Assembly (NCBI GenBank): GCA_000296795.1
Contig: BAFH01000002.1
Span: 652,686 to 716,685 of the forward strand
Direction of reading: 5' to 3'
Source: Candidatus Jettenia caeni
GTDB lineage: Bacteria; Planctomycetota; Brocadiia; Brocadiales; Brocadiaceae
DNA: 64,000 nt
Positions 15,566-24,371 of this stretch are shown here, one piece after another. The position numbers and the translations under genes were made by a program. The notes beneath the pieces are model-generated. The model made no database searches, was not told the origin of the DNA, and worked only from the letters and a program-made list of their open reading frames with translations. Each line of letters begins with the position of its first letter. Position 1 is the stretch's first letter.

Positions 15566-16579
15566 ATGAGTCTTTATCCCCGCAAACCAGATGAAAAAAA
15601 TTTTATGAAAGAAAAATCTCTGTCCGACACTGCATATGCAAAAGAAATATTATTCATGGAATCGGAGGCAATAAGGAATTTGATCGGCCGGCTGGATCAT
15701 AGTTTTCAAAAGGCCATCGATCTAATCTTTACCTGTAAAGGAAGGGTGATAGTTACTGGTATTGGAAAGGCGGGGATTATTGGTCAGAAAATTTCTGCAA
15801 CATTGGCCAGTACGGGTACTCCATCATATTGGATTCATTCATCTGAAGCAAGACACGGCGACCTTGGGCGCATCGTTGCCAACGATATTATCCTTGCACT
15901 CTCTAACAGCGGTGAAACAGAAGTTGTTACCCTCTTGCCTTTTGTTAAACAAATCGGGGCAAAGGTGATAGCCATTACCGGAAATAATAAATCTTCCCTG
16001 GCTTCTCACAGTGATGTTGTGCTTGATATCGGGAAGATTAAGGAGCCATGTCCTTTGGGACTTGCCCCGTCAGCAAGCTCAACTGCTATGCTTGCTCTGG
16101 GCGATGCTTTAGCCCTTACCATATTTAAAAAGCGAAATCTCAGCAAAGAGGACTATGCCTTCTACCACCCTGGTGGAGACTTGGGAAGGAAATTACTTAC
16201 GGTAGAAATGGTTATGCGCAAGAACGAAGGAAATCCTGTAGCAGATGAGGATATGATCTTATTGGATGTTCTTACTATTATGACAGAAACAGCAGGCAAG
16301 CCCGGAGCCGTAAGTATTGTAGATAAACAGAATAAGCTGGTAGGGTTTTTTACTGATGGTGATTTGAGAAGACATCTGAAAAATGGCGTATCATTTTTAC
16401 AATACAGGGTGAAAGAGGTTATGACCCGGTCTCCCAAGGTTATAAATGCCCGTTGCCTGGCCGCTGAGGCATACAAGATATTGAAGGATTATAAGATCGA
16501 TCAGCTCCCCGTGGTTGATGGTTCCAATACGCCCATAGGTATTATAGATGTACAGGATTTATTAGAGGTTGGATTTTAA
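15566..16579 (+). CDS. kdsD: Arabinose-5-phosphate isomerase KdsD
   Basis: It converts ribulose-5-phosphate to arabinose-5-phosphate, the first step of Kdo synthesis for LPS. The SIS domain (about residues 30-190) has GRVIVTGIGKAGIIGQKISA, SSEARHGDLGR and LSNSGETEVV. Two CBS domains follow, ending LPVVDGSNTPIGIIDVQDL. The frame starts at an ATG at 15566, and ATG at 15605 is an alternative that trims a charged leader. It overlaps kdsC by 11 bp, so the two are co-translated. Confidence 0.94.
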   Translation: MSLYPRKPDEKNFMKEKSLSDTAYAKEILFMESEAIRNLIGRLDHSFQKAIDLIFTCKGRVIVTGIGKAGIIGQKISATLASTGTPSYWIHSSEARHGDLGRIVANDIILALSNSGETEVVTLLPFVKQIGAKVIAITGNNKSSLASHSDVVLDIGKIKEPCPLGLAPSASSTAMLALGDALALTIFKKRNLSKEDYAFYHPGGDLGRKLLTVEMVMRKNEGNPVADEDMILLDVLTIMTETAGKPGAVSIVDKQNKLVGFFTDGDLRRHLKNGVSFLQYRVKEVMTRSPKVINARCLAAEAYKILKDYKIDQLPVVDGSNTPIGIIDVQDLLEVGF

Positions 16580-17099
16580 ATCTGCAGTGAAGAATATAAA
16601 ACTTGTCATTATTGACGTTGATGGTGTTTTAACGGACGGCAGTATTTACATCGATGTTAATGGATATGAGACCAAAGCATTCCATGTCCTTGATGGCACA
16701 GGTATCTCATACCTTCATCGCGTTGGCATTAAAACTGCCATTATTAGCGGAAGGACCAGTAAGGCTGTTATTCACAGGGCAAAAGAGTTAAGTATTGAAG
16801 ATGTATATCAAGGTTTTAAAAACAAATTAGAAGCTTATAAGGCGATACAAGAGAAATATGCTTTCCGGGATGAGGAAATATGTTATATCGGTGATGACCT
16901 TATAGATCTCCCCATATTCTATCGTGTCGGACTTCCTGTTGCTGTTGCCAATGCTTCACCAATCGTTAAGCAGCAATCGCTTTATGTTACAAAGGCGAAA
17001 GGCGGTACCGGAGCGGTAAGAGAAGTGGCAGAGAAGATAATCAAATTCCAGGATAAATGGCATATAATCATGGAACGGTATCAGAATCCTCCTGGATAA
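16569..17099 (+). CDS. kdsC: Kdo-8-phosphate phosphatase KdsC
   Basis: A type C0 HAD phosphatase of 176 residues that dephosphorylates Kdo-8-phosphate. Motif I is VIIDVDGVLTDGSIY with the nucleophile Asp, motif II is AIISGRTSKA, and motif III/IV is ICYIGDDLIDLPIF, followed by the usual KAKGGTGAVREVAEKII end. It probably begins with a TTG at 16569, inside the end of kdsD. The kdsD-kdsC pair plus the LptC/A-like gene downstream form an LPS precursor/export cluster. Confidence 0.94.
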   Translation: MDFKSAVKNIKLVIIDVDGVLTDGSIYIDVNGYETKAFHVLDGTGISYLHRVGIKTAIISGRTSKAVIHRAKELSIEDVYQGFKNKLEAYKAIQEKYAFRDEEICYIGDDLIDLPIFYRVGLPVAVANASPIVKQQSLYVTKAKGGTGAVREVAEKIIKFQDKWHIIMERYQNPPG

Positions 17100-17360
17100 T
17101 CCAGCGTAGTGAGACCATAACCTAAAATTGCTCTCTTCTTTTTATATAAAGCATACGCTTCGTAGCTTATACCCAGCAAAAGCATACATGATCATCTTTT
17201 GAGAACAAGCTTCGTATTTTTTCTGAAGAAGAGTATTCGTAAAGCTCTATCGTTTTTAAATTTTTTTTTACGCTCAAATTCAGTATACTTACGGAAGACC
17301 AGAAAACATCCATAACGCATAAATTGAAAAAACAGGAATTTTTCTTATGTTTACATCATT

Positions 17361-19337
17361 ATGACCAAACGAAGATACATACTCCTTAGCATTCCTTTAG
17401 CTTGCATAGCCTGCATTATCGTATCGCTTGTTATATCCCAGCCGAGAAAGGAGAAGAAGGATCAAAGGGCAGATCCCGCTTCAAAGGAAGATTTCTCTGC
17501 GCGTAAAGAGGCGCAGAATATAAACAGCAACGATAAGTTAATCCAAACGGTGGAAGGCTTGTCCATCCCAAAGTATGACGAGCAGGGAAATGAGACTTTA
17601 ATAATGCGCGGCAAAAACACCTTCCTGCTCAACAATAATGTTTACAAAATCGTCGAGCCGGAGATCGAATTCCTTGATTCTGCAGATCCCGAACAGGGAA
17701 CCCAATCTGTTTTTATCACATCCGATAATGGAGAAATGAATAACATTTCGAACGAAGGATATCTTTCCGACAATGTTATTGTCAATCTGGATCAGGAAAC
17801 CAAACTCAATACGAATTATTTAAGATATTCACCGGAAAAGAAATCGGTATATACAGACGATTTTGTTACCATCACGGGAAAAGGTATAATGATTAAAGGA
17901 CAAGGCTGCGAGATAGACCTGATTAACAAGAAGATGTGGATCAAAAAGGATGCGGAGATGGAAATGGATGGCGCTAATAATGACCTCTTCTTTCTATCGG
18001 AAGAGGATACCTCTCACGCCGCACAAACTCTTCCGGAAGATACACCATCGGTAAATGAAACAAGTAAAGAAAAAATTTCACACGAAAAAACCTTTATCCG
18101 GTCCAGCGGCCAGCTTGTCTTTAACAGGCATTCGGATACACACGTTATGGTTTTCCATAACAGTGTTGAAGTTAAGAAAGGCAGCTCGACTGTTTTTTCA
18201 GATGAATTAGTTATATTCGTCGATTCGGAAACAAAAAAAACAAAGCAAGCCATAGCAAGCGGTAACGTGCTTGCATCACAGGAAACAACAATCGCCAAAG
18301 GAAGTTCCCTGACCTGGGATGTTAGTACCCAGACTGCCACCCTGGAAGATGCATATAAGGCAGAATTCATTAAAGATGACCTTCATATAGATGCGCAGAA
18401 AATAATCTTTTATAAAGATGCCGGTAAAATAGATATACCGGGTTCTGGCAACTTAAAAGCAAACACAAAGAGAAAATCTGATAAAAACAATATGCCAGGT
18501 CACGCAGATAAAACTGATGATACTATTACCGTAAAATGGGAAGGCAAAATGAACTTTCTGGAAGAAACGCGGGAGGCTAATTTTGAAAAGAATATTGAGG
18601 TCAGAAAGGAAAATTCTATCTTGTTTTGCAACAATCTTAACGTGACATTCAGCGATCGGGATTTTCATCTGAATACCTTGAAGGCCACAGAAAATATCCA
18701 TATTATAGATAAAAAGAGTAACTTGTATAGCGAAGCCATAGGAGATGTGGTTACCTGGAATGTAAAGAGTAAAATTACCGTCTTAAAAGGGCGTCCCTTT
18801 GCACTATTAAGAGAGGGAGATAAGAGGCAGATTCACTCTCCCAAAGTTTTGTTTTATGGGAATGAGAATAATATCCTCTGCGAGGGGAAAGGAACATTCT
18901 ATGAGAAAGGAGACGAGGCGCCTCCTCATAAAGGCACAGAGGATGCTGATATAAAGGTCAATTGGGTTAAAAAAATGGTGTATAATAGTAAGTTGAAAAA
19001 AGCAAGTTTTTTTGAACAGGTGCAAGCTACGAGAGGCGAACAAAAGTTGAACGGCGACCAAATTGATGCGTATATGAACGACAAGAAGAGTGTATCGAAA
19101 ATCGTTGCCACAGATAACGTCTATTTTTTCAGTAAGAATTTGAATAATAGTGAGGGATTAGGAACACTTCTTATTTGGGACTTAATCCAGAATGTAGCCT
19201 TGTTGACAGGGAATCCCAAAGCAGAATTACGAAGGGAAGGAGCAAGGACATTCTCGGAAAAGATCTATTTTGATATAGACGGAAACCATATAACATGGGA
19301 AGGCAGACCTCACTGGCAGCTCATTACCAATAAATAA
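17361..19337 (+). CDS. Large LptC/LptA-like (OstA-type) LPS transport protein
   Basis: A protein of 658 residues, far longer than LptC (~190) or LptA (~180). An N-terminal anchor (YILLSIPLACIACIIVSLVI) is followed by a low-complexity linker. An LptC-like domain comes next (about residues 60-210, with GLSIPKYDEQGNETLIMRGK). Then come several repeated OstA-type beta units such as FEKNIEVRKENSILFCNNL and KKASFFEQVQATRGEQKLNG. It probably spans the periplasm as a lipid-carrying beta jelly-roll that combines LptC and LptA roles. It lies directly after kdsDC, which supports the LPS assignment. Confidence 0.82.
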   Translation: MTKRRYILLSIPLACIACIIVSLVISQPRKEKKDQRADPASKEDFSARKEAQNINSNDKLIQTVEGLSIPKYDEQGNETLIMRGKNTFLLNNNVYKIVEPEIEFLDSADPEQGTQSVFITSDNGEMNNISNEGYLSDNVIVNLDQETKLNTNYLRYSPEKKSVYTDDFVTITGKGIMIKGQGCEIDLINKKMWIKKDAEMEMDGANNDLFFLSEEDTSHAAQTLPEDTPSVNETSKEKISHEKTFIRSSGQLVFNRHSDTHVMVFHNSVEVKKGSSTVFSDELVIFVDSETKKTKQAIASGNVLASQETTIAKGSSLTWDVSTQTATLEDAYKAEFIKDDLHIDAQKIIFYKDAGKIDIPGSGNLKANTKRKSDKNNMPGHADKTDDTITVKWEGKMNFLEETREANFEKNIEVRKENSILFCNNLNVTFSDRDFHLNTLKATENIHIIDKKSNLYSEAIGDVVTWNVKSKITVLKGRPFALLREGDKRQIHSPKVLFYGNENNILCEGKGTFYEKGDEAPPHKGTEDADIKVNWVKKMVYNSKLKKASFFEQVQATRGEQKLNGDQIDAYMNDKKSVSKIVATDNVYFFSKNLNNSEGLGTLLIWDLIQNVALLTGNPKAELRREGARTFSEKIYFDIDGNHITWEGRPHWQLITNK

Positions 19338-19467
19338 AACCAACACCGCCATGTATCCTACTATATGAATTTTCTTTATCCTTAGGGCCAATTTGATTAT
19401 GTATTTTTTTACCTGTGTAATAAAAAAGAAGAGATCAAGGGGTTTTCTCTATGAACTTTGCGTTTGC

Positions 19468-21306
19468 ATGCCTGTATTGCTGGAATATCTTAAAAAATAT
19501 GGGCAAAAGCTATTCTCTATTCAATTCTTTGCATTACTTTTGATACCTGCCTCATCATTGCTTGCTTTTGCAGAAAACGTTCATAAGACAGAGATTATAG
19601 CACATCACGGTGTATTGGAAGACGTTCCGGAGAATACATTTGCCGCATTAAGAAGAGTCGTTGAATTGGGTATAGATGGGATCGAAATTGATATTCGGCA
19701 AACAAAGGATCATCAGCTTATCTTGATGTGCGACGAAACGATCGATAGAACAACTAATGGGAAGGGACGCGTTGATCAGTTATTGTATGCTGAAATCCAG
19801 CAGTACGATGCCGGTTCGTGGCGTGGCCCTGAGTTTAAGAACGAACCAATACCCCTGCTTTCTGATGTGCTGGAATTTTGTAAAATTAACAACCTCAAGC
19901 TCATTCTGAACGCCAGACAGGTTTGTATAGAAAAACAGGTATTGGATCTCGTTCAGTCGTACGATATGTATTCTCAGGTATACTTATGGGGAACGTTAAG
20001 AAATCTCAATACGGAGGAAGCAGAACAATTTGTAAAGGAACTCGTACTCATATCCCCTGAAGAAATAACAGAGGAGAAAATTGCTCGCATACACGAGGAA
20101 AAAAAATATGCATTCTCAATTATACTCAATAGTGATGATAGAAAAACGATAAAAGATCAGATTAACATGGGAGTGGATGTCATCCTGATGGATTATCCCT
20201 GTGTTGCCCAGGACATCCTGGGTATTCAAGATCAAATACCTGCAAGGCAAAGACCGTTTAAAAGCAGAAAAACGAATCATCCTCAACAGGAAGAAATTGA
20301 TAACAAAATGTACGTCCGGGAAAAAGTAAAAGCACTTGTGAAAGCAATAAAAGGCACAGATCCGGATAAGACAAGAACTGCCGCTATGGCATTGATGGTG
20401 TTACCACAAAGACATACCATACCACCTCTCGTAAAACTCCTCAAAAACAAACATCCCCGGATAAAACAGGATGCCGCCTGGGCGCTTGGATTCTGCGGCA
20501 ACGAGGATATAGCCGTATATATTCAGTCCCTCCTCAGCGATAAAAATCCAGAGGTGCGCAGGGAGGCTGTGCTTGTGTTGGGGAGATTGGGCAGTACACA
20601 ATCAGTTCCTGTGCTTATTGAAACATTAAAGACGGAAACCAACCGTGGGGTTAAATATGATATAGCAAGAACATTGGGGATATTGAAAGACCCCGGCTCA
20701 GCTTTTCCATTGCTTACGATTCTCACGAATGAAAAAGACTGGTATGTCAAAAGCGCCGCAGTTGAGGCGTTAAGCCATATTTATACCGATAAAGCTGTAC
20801 ACGTCCTTGCCGATATCCTTGTCACCGATGCGGGGGAAGATGCTGCATGGACACGCACAAAGGCTGCATGGGCGCTAGCCGCCATGGGCAAGGAATCTAT
20901 CCCTCAATTAATTCGAGCCCTGAGTGATAACGAAGAGGTAACAAGGCGCAGGGCAGAATGGGCGCTGGTAAAGATCGGCCAGCCAGCAGTAAGGTCTTTG
21001 GTTCATGCCTTGCATGAACCTAATAAATTTGCAAGAGAGCGTGGAGCACAAGCCTTGGGTTGGATTAAGGACAAAAGCACTGTTACTGCACTCATATGGG
21101 CATTGAAGGATACAGAACCATCTGTTGTATGCTCTGCTGTATGGGCACTGGGCAAGATTGGCGACCCCAAAGCGCTTTCAGCCTTACAATCCCTTATGAA
21201 TCATAAAAATAGTGCTATACGGGAAAATGCGAATGAGTCTGTTGAAAGAATACTGGCAAAGAAAGAAAATATGGTTTATTACAAAAAGTCTCTGCAAAAA
21301 CCGTAA
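19468..21306 (+). CDS. Glycerophosphodiester phosphodiesterase-like domain fused to HEAT repeats
   Basis: About 612 residues from the ATG at 19468; an in-frame start at 19393 adds 25 residues. A signal peptide (IQFFALLLIPASSLLAFA) precedes a GDPD domain (about 40-270) and then at least eight HEAT/PBS-lyase-like helical repeats (about 300-605). Catalytic positions are unusual: the HRG motif is AHHG (46-48) and the second catalytic His of the HDxxLxRTT motif is Cys88 (MCDETIDRTTNG), while ENT, IEID and the RTTNGKG loop remain. Hydrolytic activity is therefore doubtful; a binding or scaffold role at the envelope is possible. Confidence 0.82.
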   Translation: MPVLLEYLKKYGQKLFSIQFFALLLIPASSLLAFAENVHKTEIIAHHGVLEDVPENTFAALRRVVELGIDGIEIDIRQTKDHQLILMCDETIDRTTNGKGRVDQLLYAEIQQYDAGSWRGPEFKNEPIPLLSDVLEFCKINNLKLILNARQVCIEKQVLDLVQSYDMYSQVYLWGTLRNLNTEEAEQFVKELVLISPEEITEEKIARIHEEKKYAFSIILNSDDRKTIKDQINMGVDVILMDYPCVAQDILGIQDQIPARQRPFKSRKTNHPQQEEIDNKMYVREKVKALVKAIKGTDPDKTRTAAMALMVLPQRHTIPPLVKLLKNKHPRIKQDAAWALGFCGNEDIAVYIQSLLSDKNPEVRREAVLVLGRLGSTQSVPVLIETLKTETNRGVKYDIARTLGILKDPGSAFPLLTILTNEKDWYVKSAAVEALSHIYTDKAVHVLADILVTDAGEDAAWTRTKAAWALAAMGKESIPQLIRALSDNEEVTRRRAEWALVKIGQPAVRSLVHALHEPNKFARERGAQALGWIKDKSTVTALIWALKDTEPSVVCSAVWALGKIGDPKALSALQSLMNHKNSAIRENANESVERILAKKENMVYYKKSLQKP

Positions 21307-21386
21307 AACATAGTTGATTAATACATAAATTTTCAATATCATACATATTTAAATTTTCAATTCCATTCATGAAAGGTACGATTTTG

Positions 21387-22916
21387 ATGAAGCGCAGTAT
21401 GGTATATCTTGTAGGCGCAGGTCCCGGTGATCCACGTTTGATCACCGTAAAAGGTCTGGAATGTATTAAAAAAGCCGATGTACTTATTTACGATTACCTG
21501 GTAAATGTCGATCTCCTCAAGGTTGCTAAGCCGAATGCAGAATTTATCTACGTGGGTAAGCAGGGAGGAGCGCATACCCTTGAGCAGGATGAGATTAATA
21601 ACCTTCTCGTAAAAAAGGCGCAAGAGGATAAAATAGTAACCCGGTTAAAGGGTGGTGATCCATATGTATTTGGGCGAGGCGGGGAAGAAGCGATAGTACT
21701 CTATGAGAACCATATACCATTTGAAGTAGTTCCTGGGATTACTGCCGCCATTGCTACTCCTAATTATGCAGGAATACCAGTTACCCATCGCGATTTTACT
21801 TCCACCTTTGGACTTATTACCGGACATGAAGATCCCACGAAAGATGAAAGCTCCATCGATTGGAGCAAAATCAGCACGGGAATTGGTACATTGGCCTTTT
21901 ACATGGGAATTAAGAATCTCCCTTATATCACGGAACAACTCATAAAACATGGCCGTTCGAAAGATACCCCGGTTGCTGTAATTCGATGGGGAACGACCGC
22001 CCAGCAAAAAACAGTTGTGGGAACACTGGAGACAATTGTACAAAAAGCCAGAGACATCCGTCCGCCGGCAATTACCATCGTTGGCGAAGTCGTAAAACTC
22101 CGCAATCAACTCAACTGGTTTGAGACGAAACCGTTGTTTGGGAAAACCGTTGTCGTAACACGCTCAAGGGAACAGGCAAGTGAATTTGCTGATCAATTAT
22201 ACGAATACGGCGCCCGTGTCATTGAATTCCCAACCATTGAGATTGCAAAACCTGATACCATTCAACCACTGGATGACGCTATCACCAATATTCATGCTTA
22301 CGATTGGCTTGTGTTTACGAGTATCAATGGCGTTGATAGCTTTTTTCAGCGTCTGCTTGAACTGGGGAAAGATATTCGTGACCTTAAAGGCATTAAGTTT
22401 TGTGCTATCGGTCCTGCAACAGAGGAAGGAATCAGAAGATATCATATAAAGGTAGATTGCAGACCGCCTAAATTCGTTGCAGAATCTGTTGTAGAGGAAC
22501 TAAAGAAGGTAACGGTTATAAAAGGTAAGAAATTCCTGCTGCCAAGGGCAGATATTGCCAGAAGCTTTCTACCCGAAGAACTTGAGAAATTAGGGGGAAA
22601 GGTTGCCGATGTGGTGGCTTATAAAACCGTTATGGCACAACCTAAGGACATAAATCTTGTTGACAAAATCAAACATGGTGAAATCAACTTCATTACCTTC
22701 ACAAGCTCTTCTACGGTAAGGAACTTTGTTCAAATCATTGGTGAGAAAAACATCGCTTCGTTGAATGGAAAAGTTCAGTATGCCAGCATCGGCCCTATTA
22801 CTACCCAAACCGCAGAAGAATTGGGATTCCGTATTACTATCAAAGCCAAGGAATACACCATCCCCGGGTTAGTAAACGCCATTCTGGAAAGCAGTATTCC
22901 ACATAGTGACAGTTAA
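21387..22916 (+). CDS. cobA-hemD: Uroporphyrinogen-III C-methyltransferase / uroporphyrinogen-III synthase fusion
   Basis: A protein of about 509 residues with two domains. The N-terminal SUMT (about 1-245) has VGAGPGDPRLITVKG, VTRLKGGDPYVFGRGGEE and GITAAIATPNYAGIPVTHRD. The C-terminal HemD (about 250-505) begins FGKTVVVTRSREQASEFADQ and ends with the FTSSSTVRNF region. Together they make uroporphyrinogen III and methylate it toward sirohaem, cobalamin or haem d1. The ATG at 21387 with AAAGG upstream is preferred; 21369 is an alternative. No other tetrapyrrole gene is adjacent. Confidence 0.93.
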   Translation: MKRSMVYLVGAGPGDPRLITVKGLECIKKADVLIYDYLVNVDLLKVAKPNAEFIYVGKQGGAHTLEQDEINNLLVKKAQEDKIVTRLKGGDPYVFGRGGEEAIVLYENHIPFEVVPGITAAIATPNYAGIPVTHRDFTSTFGLITGHEDPTKDESSIDWSKISTGIGTLAFYMGIKNLPYITEQLIKHGRSKDTPVAVIRWGTTAQQKTVVGTLETIVQKARDIRPPAITIVGEVVKLRNQLNWFETKPLFGKTVVVTRSREQASEFADQLYEYGARVIEFPTIEIAKPDTIQPLDDAITNIHAYDWLVFTSINGVDSFFQRLLELGKDIRDLKGIKFCAIGPATEEGIRRYHIKVDCRPPKFVAESVVEELKKVTVIKGKKFLLPRADIARSFLPEELEKLGGKVADVVAYKTVMAQPKDINLVDKIKHGEINFITFTSSSTVRNFVQIIGEKNIASLNGKVQYASIGPITTQTAEELGFRITIKAKEYTIPGLVNAILESSIPHSDS

Positions 22917-23079
22917 GCCACGAGAATTTACACGAATAAGCACGTATAACTTATAATTTCTGTCCTGTAACATTTCATATACATACGGCAATCTACCGGA
23001 TATTTTATTGGAGATAGCCACATGAGATTTATCCATAAATATACTTAAAATACATGGTTGGTAAAGAGAGATAGATGCC

Positions 23080-23724
23080 GTGAAAAATAACCGGGGCTTT
23101 ACGATAATTGAATTAATCGTTGTTTTAGTTGTTATAGGAATCGTTGCCGGTGTAGCCTTGCCCAGATATGCGGGATCTCTCGAATCCCTTAATTTTAAGA
23201 AAAAAATGTCGGATATCGTATTCTTTTTTAGAGAAGCGCGTATTAAGGCGATATCAACTGCCGGAACAACCTATGTTGCCCTTGACCTCCATAATGGATA
23301 CTTTTGGAACGAGGATAAAAAGGTGCTTCAGTTACCTCCCGAGATACAGATTTTTACTAACAAAATTGAGGCCCGGAATGAAAAAACAAAGACATTCGAA
23401 TTTTATCCGAATGGGACTGCGCAAGAGGAAATAGTAGGTTTTGTTTGTGACAAAACAACAGCCATATTACACGTAGAACCATTAGGCGGGTTGGTCTATT
23501 TCAGAATGAATGAAGAAATGGATCAGACTGTGCGCTATGCAAGAAACAGCGATGTATTGAGCGAAAAGGAAATACTACAACGTATACCTGTTGATAAAAA
23601 AGAGGATTTTGATACGTTCGTAGAAATTGTATCTGATGAAGAAACCTTAGATGACGATTTTTATGAGGATGACACGTTATATGAAGAAAAAGAATTTTCT
23701 TATGAGGAGAGAAGAAATGAATAA
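23080..23724 (+). CDS. Type II secretion minor pseudopilin (GspH-like)
   Basis: A protein of 214 residues from a GTG at 23080. The prepilin signal RGFTIIELIVVLVVIGIVAG gives cleavage between Gly and Phe, with the conserved Glu at +5 of the mature protein. The globular part has the GspH-like ARIKAISTAGTTYVALDL region. An acidic C-terminal tail (DDDFYEDDTLYEEKE) is unusual. It precedes gspG and gspE in the same direction, so it is probably a minor pseudopilin of the same secretion machine. Confidence 0.82.
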   Translation: MKNNRGFTIIELIVVLVVIGIVAGVALPRYAGSLESLNFKKKMSDIVFFFREARIKAISTAGTTYVALDLHNGYFWNEDKKVLQLPPEIQIFTNKIEARNEKTKTFEFYPNGTAQEEIVGFVCDKTTAILHVEPLGGLVYFRMNEEMDQTVRYARNSDVLSEKEILQRIPVDKKEDFDTFVEIVSDEETLDDDFYEDDTLYEEKEFSYEERRNE

Positions 23725-23837
23725 ATATGAACATATTCGATTTGTCTAGGTATGAGATCTTATGTGTTTCATTGTTTCTCCTATCAGAGAAACAACAAAA
23801 TTTCTAGATTCTTCAAATTATATGGAGTGATGTAAAA

Positions 23838-24275
23838 ATGGGAAAGAAACTTGTACTGCGGGTATTAAAAAAAGACGGTTTTACTTTGCTTGAGTTATTG
23901 ATTGTAATGATTATTATTGGGCTGCTTGCCGCATTGATTGGGCCTAAAATGATCGGTCGTGTTGGTGAATCACGCCAAACGGTTGCTAAACAGCAGATCG
24001 AGGGTTTTTCAAGTGCTTTAGAGATGTATAAACTTGATACCACAAAATACCCGACGCAGGAACAGGGTTTAGATGCCCTGGTTACACAACCACAGGGTGT
24101 CGTTAATTGGAAAGGTCCGTATTTAAAAAAGAAATTTGTCCCGAAAGACCCCTGGGGAAACAATTATGCCTATCTCTATCCAGGTGAGCATGGAGATTAC
24201 GATATCGTTTCGCATGGTGCAGATGGTAACCCCGGAGGAGAAGGTGAAGATAAGGACGTAGCAAGCTGGGAATAA
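23838..24275 (+). CDS. gspG: Type II secretion major pseudopilin GspG
   Basis: A protein of 145 residues. DGFTLLELLIVMIIIGLLAA is the type IV prepilin signal with cleavage after Gly. The pseudopilin hallmark regions follow: ALEMYKLDTTKYPTQEQGLD, WKGPYLKKKFVPKDPWGNNY, YPGEHGDYDIVSHGADGNPG and a final EGEDKDVASWE. The Gly/Asp-rich end is the calcium-binding loop typical of GspG. It forms the pseudopilus that pushes exoproteins through the outer membrane. Confidence 0.95.
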   Translation: MGKKLVLRVLKKDGFTLLELLIVMIIIGLLAALIGPKMIGRVGESRQTVAKQQIEGFSSALEMYKLDTTKYPTQEQGLDALVTQPQGVVNWKGPYLKKKFVPKDPWGNNYAYLYPGEHGDYDIVSHGADGNPGGEGEDKDVASWE

Positions 24276-24371
24276 GCAGGTATTCTTCAGATAGATTAAT
24301 GGCGATTTTGGTAAGCGTCTTTGTACATACTATACATTTTTTATCTTTATAAAGCATGTGTTATGTAACCT

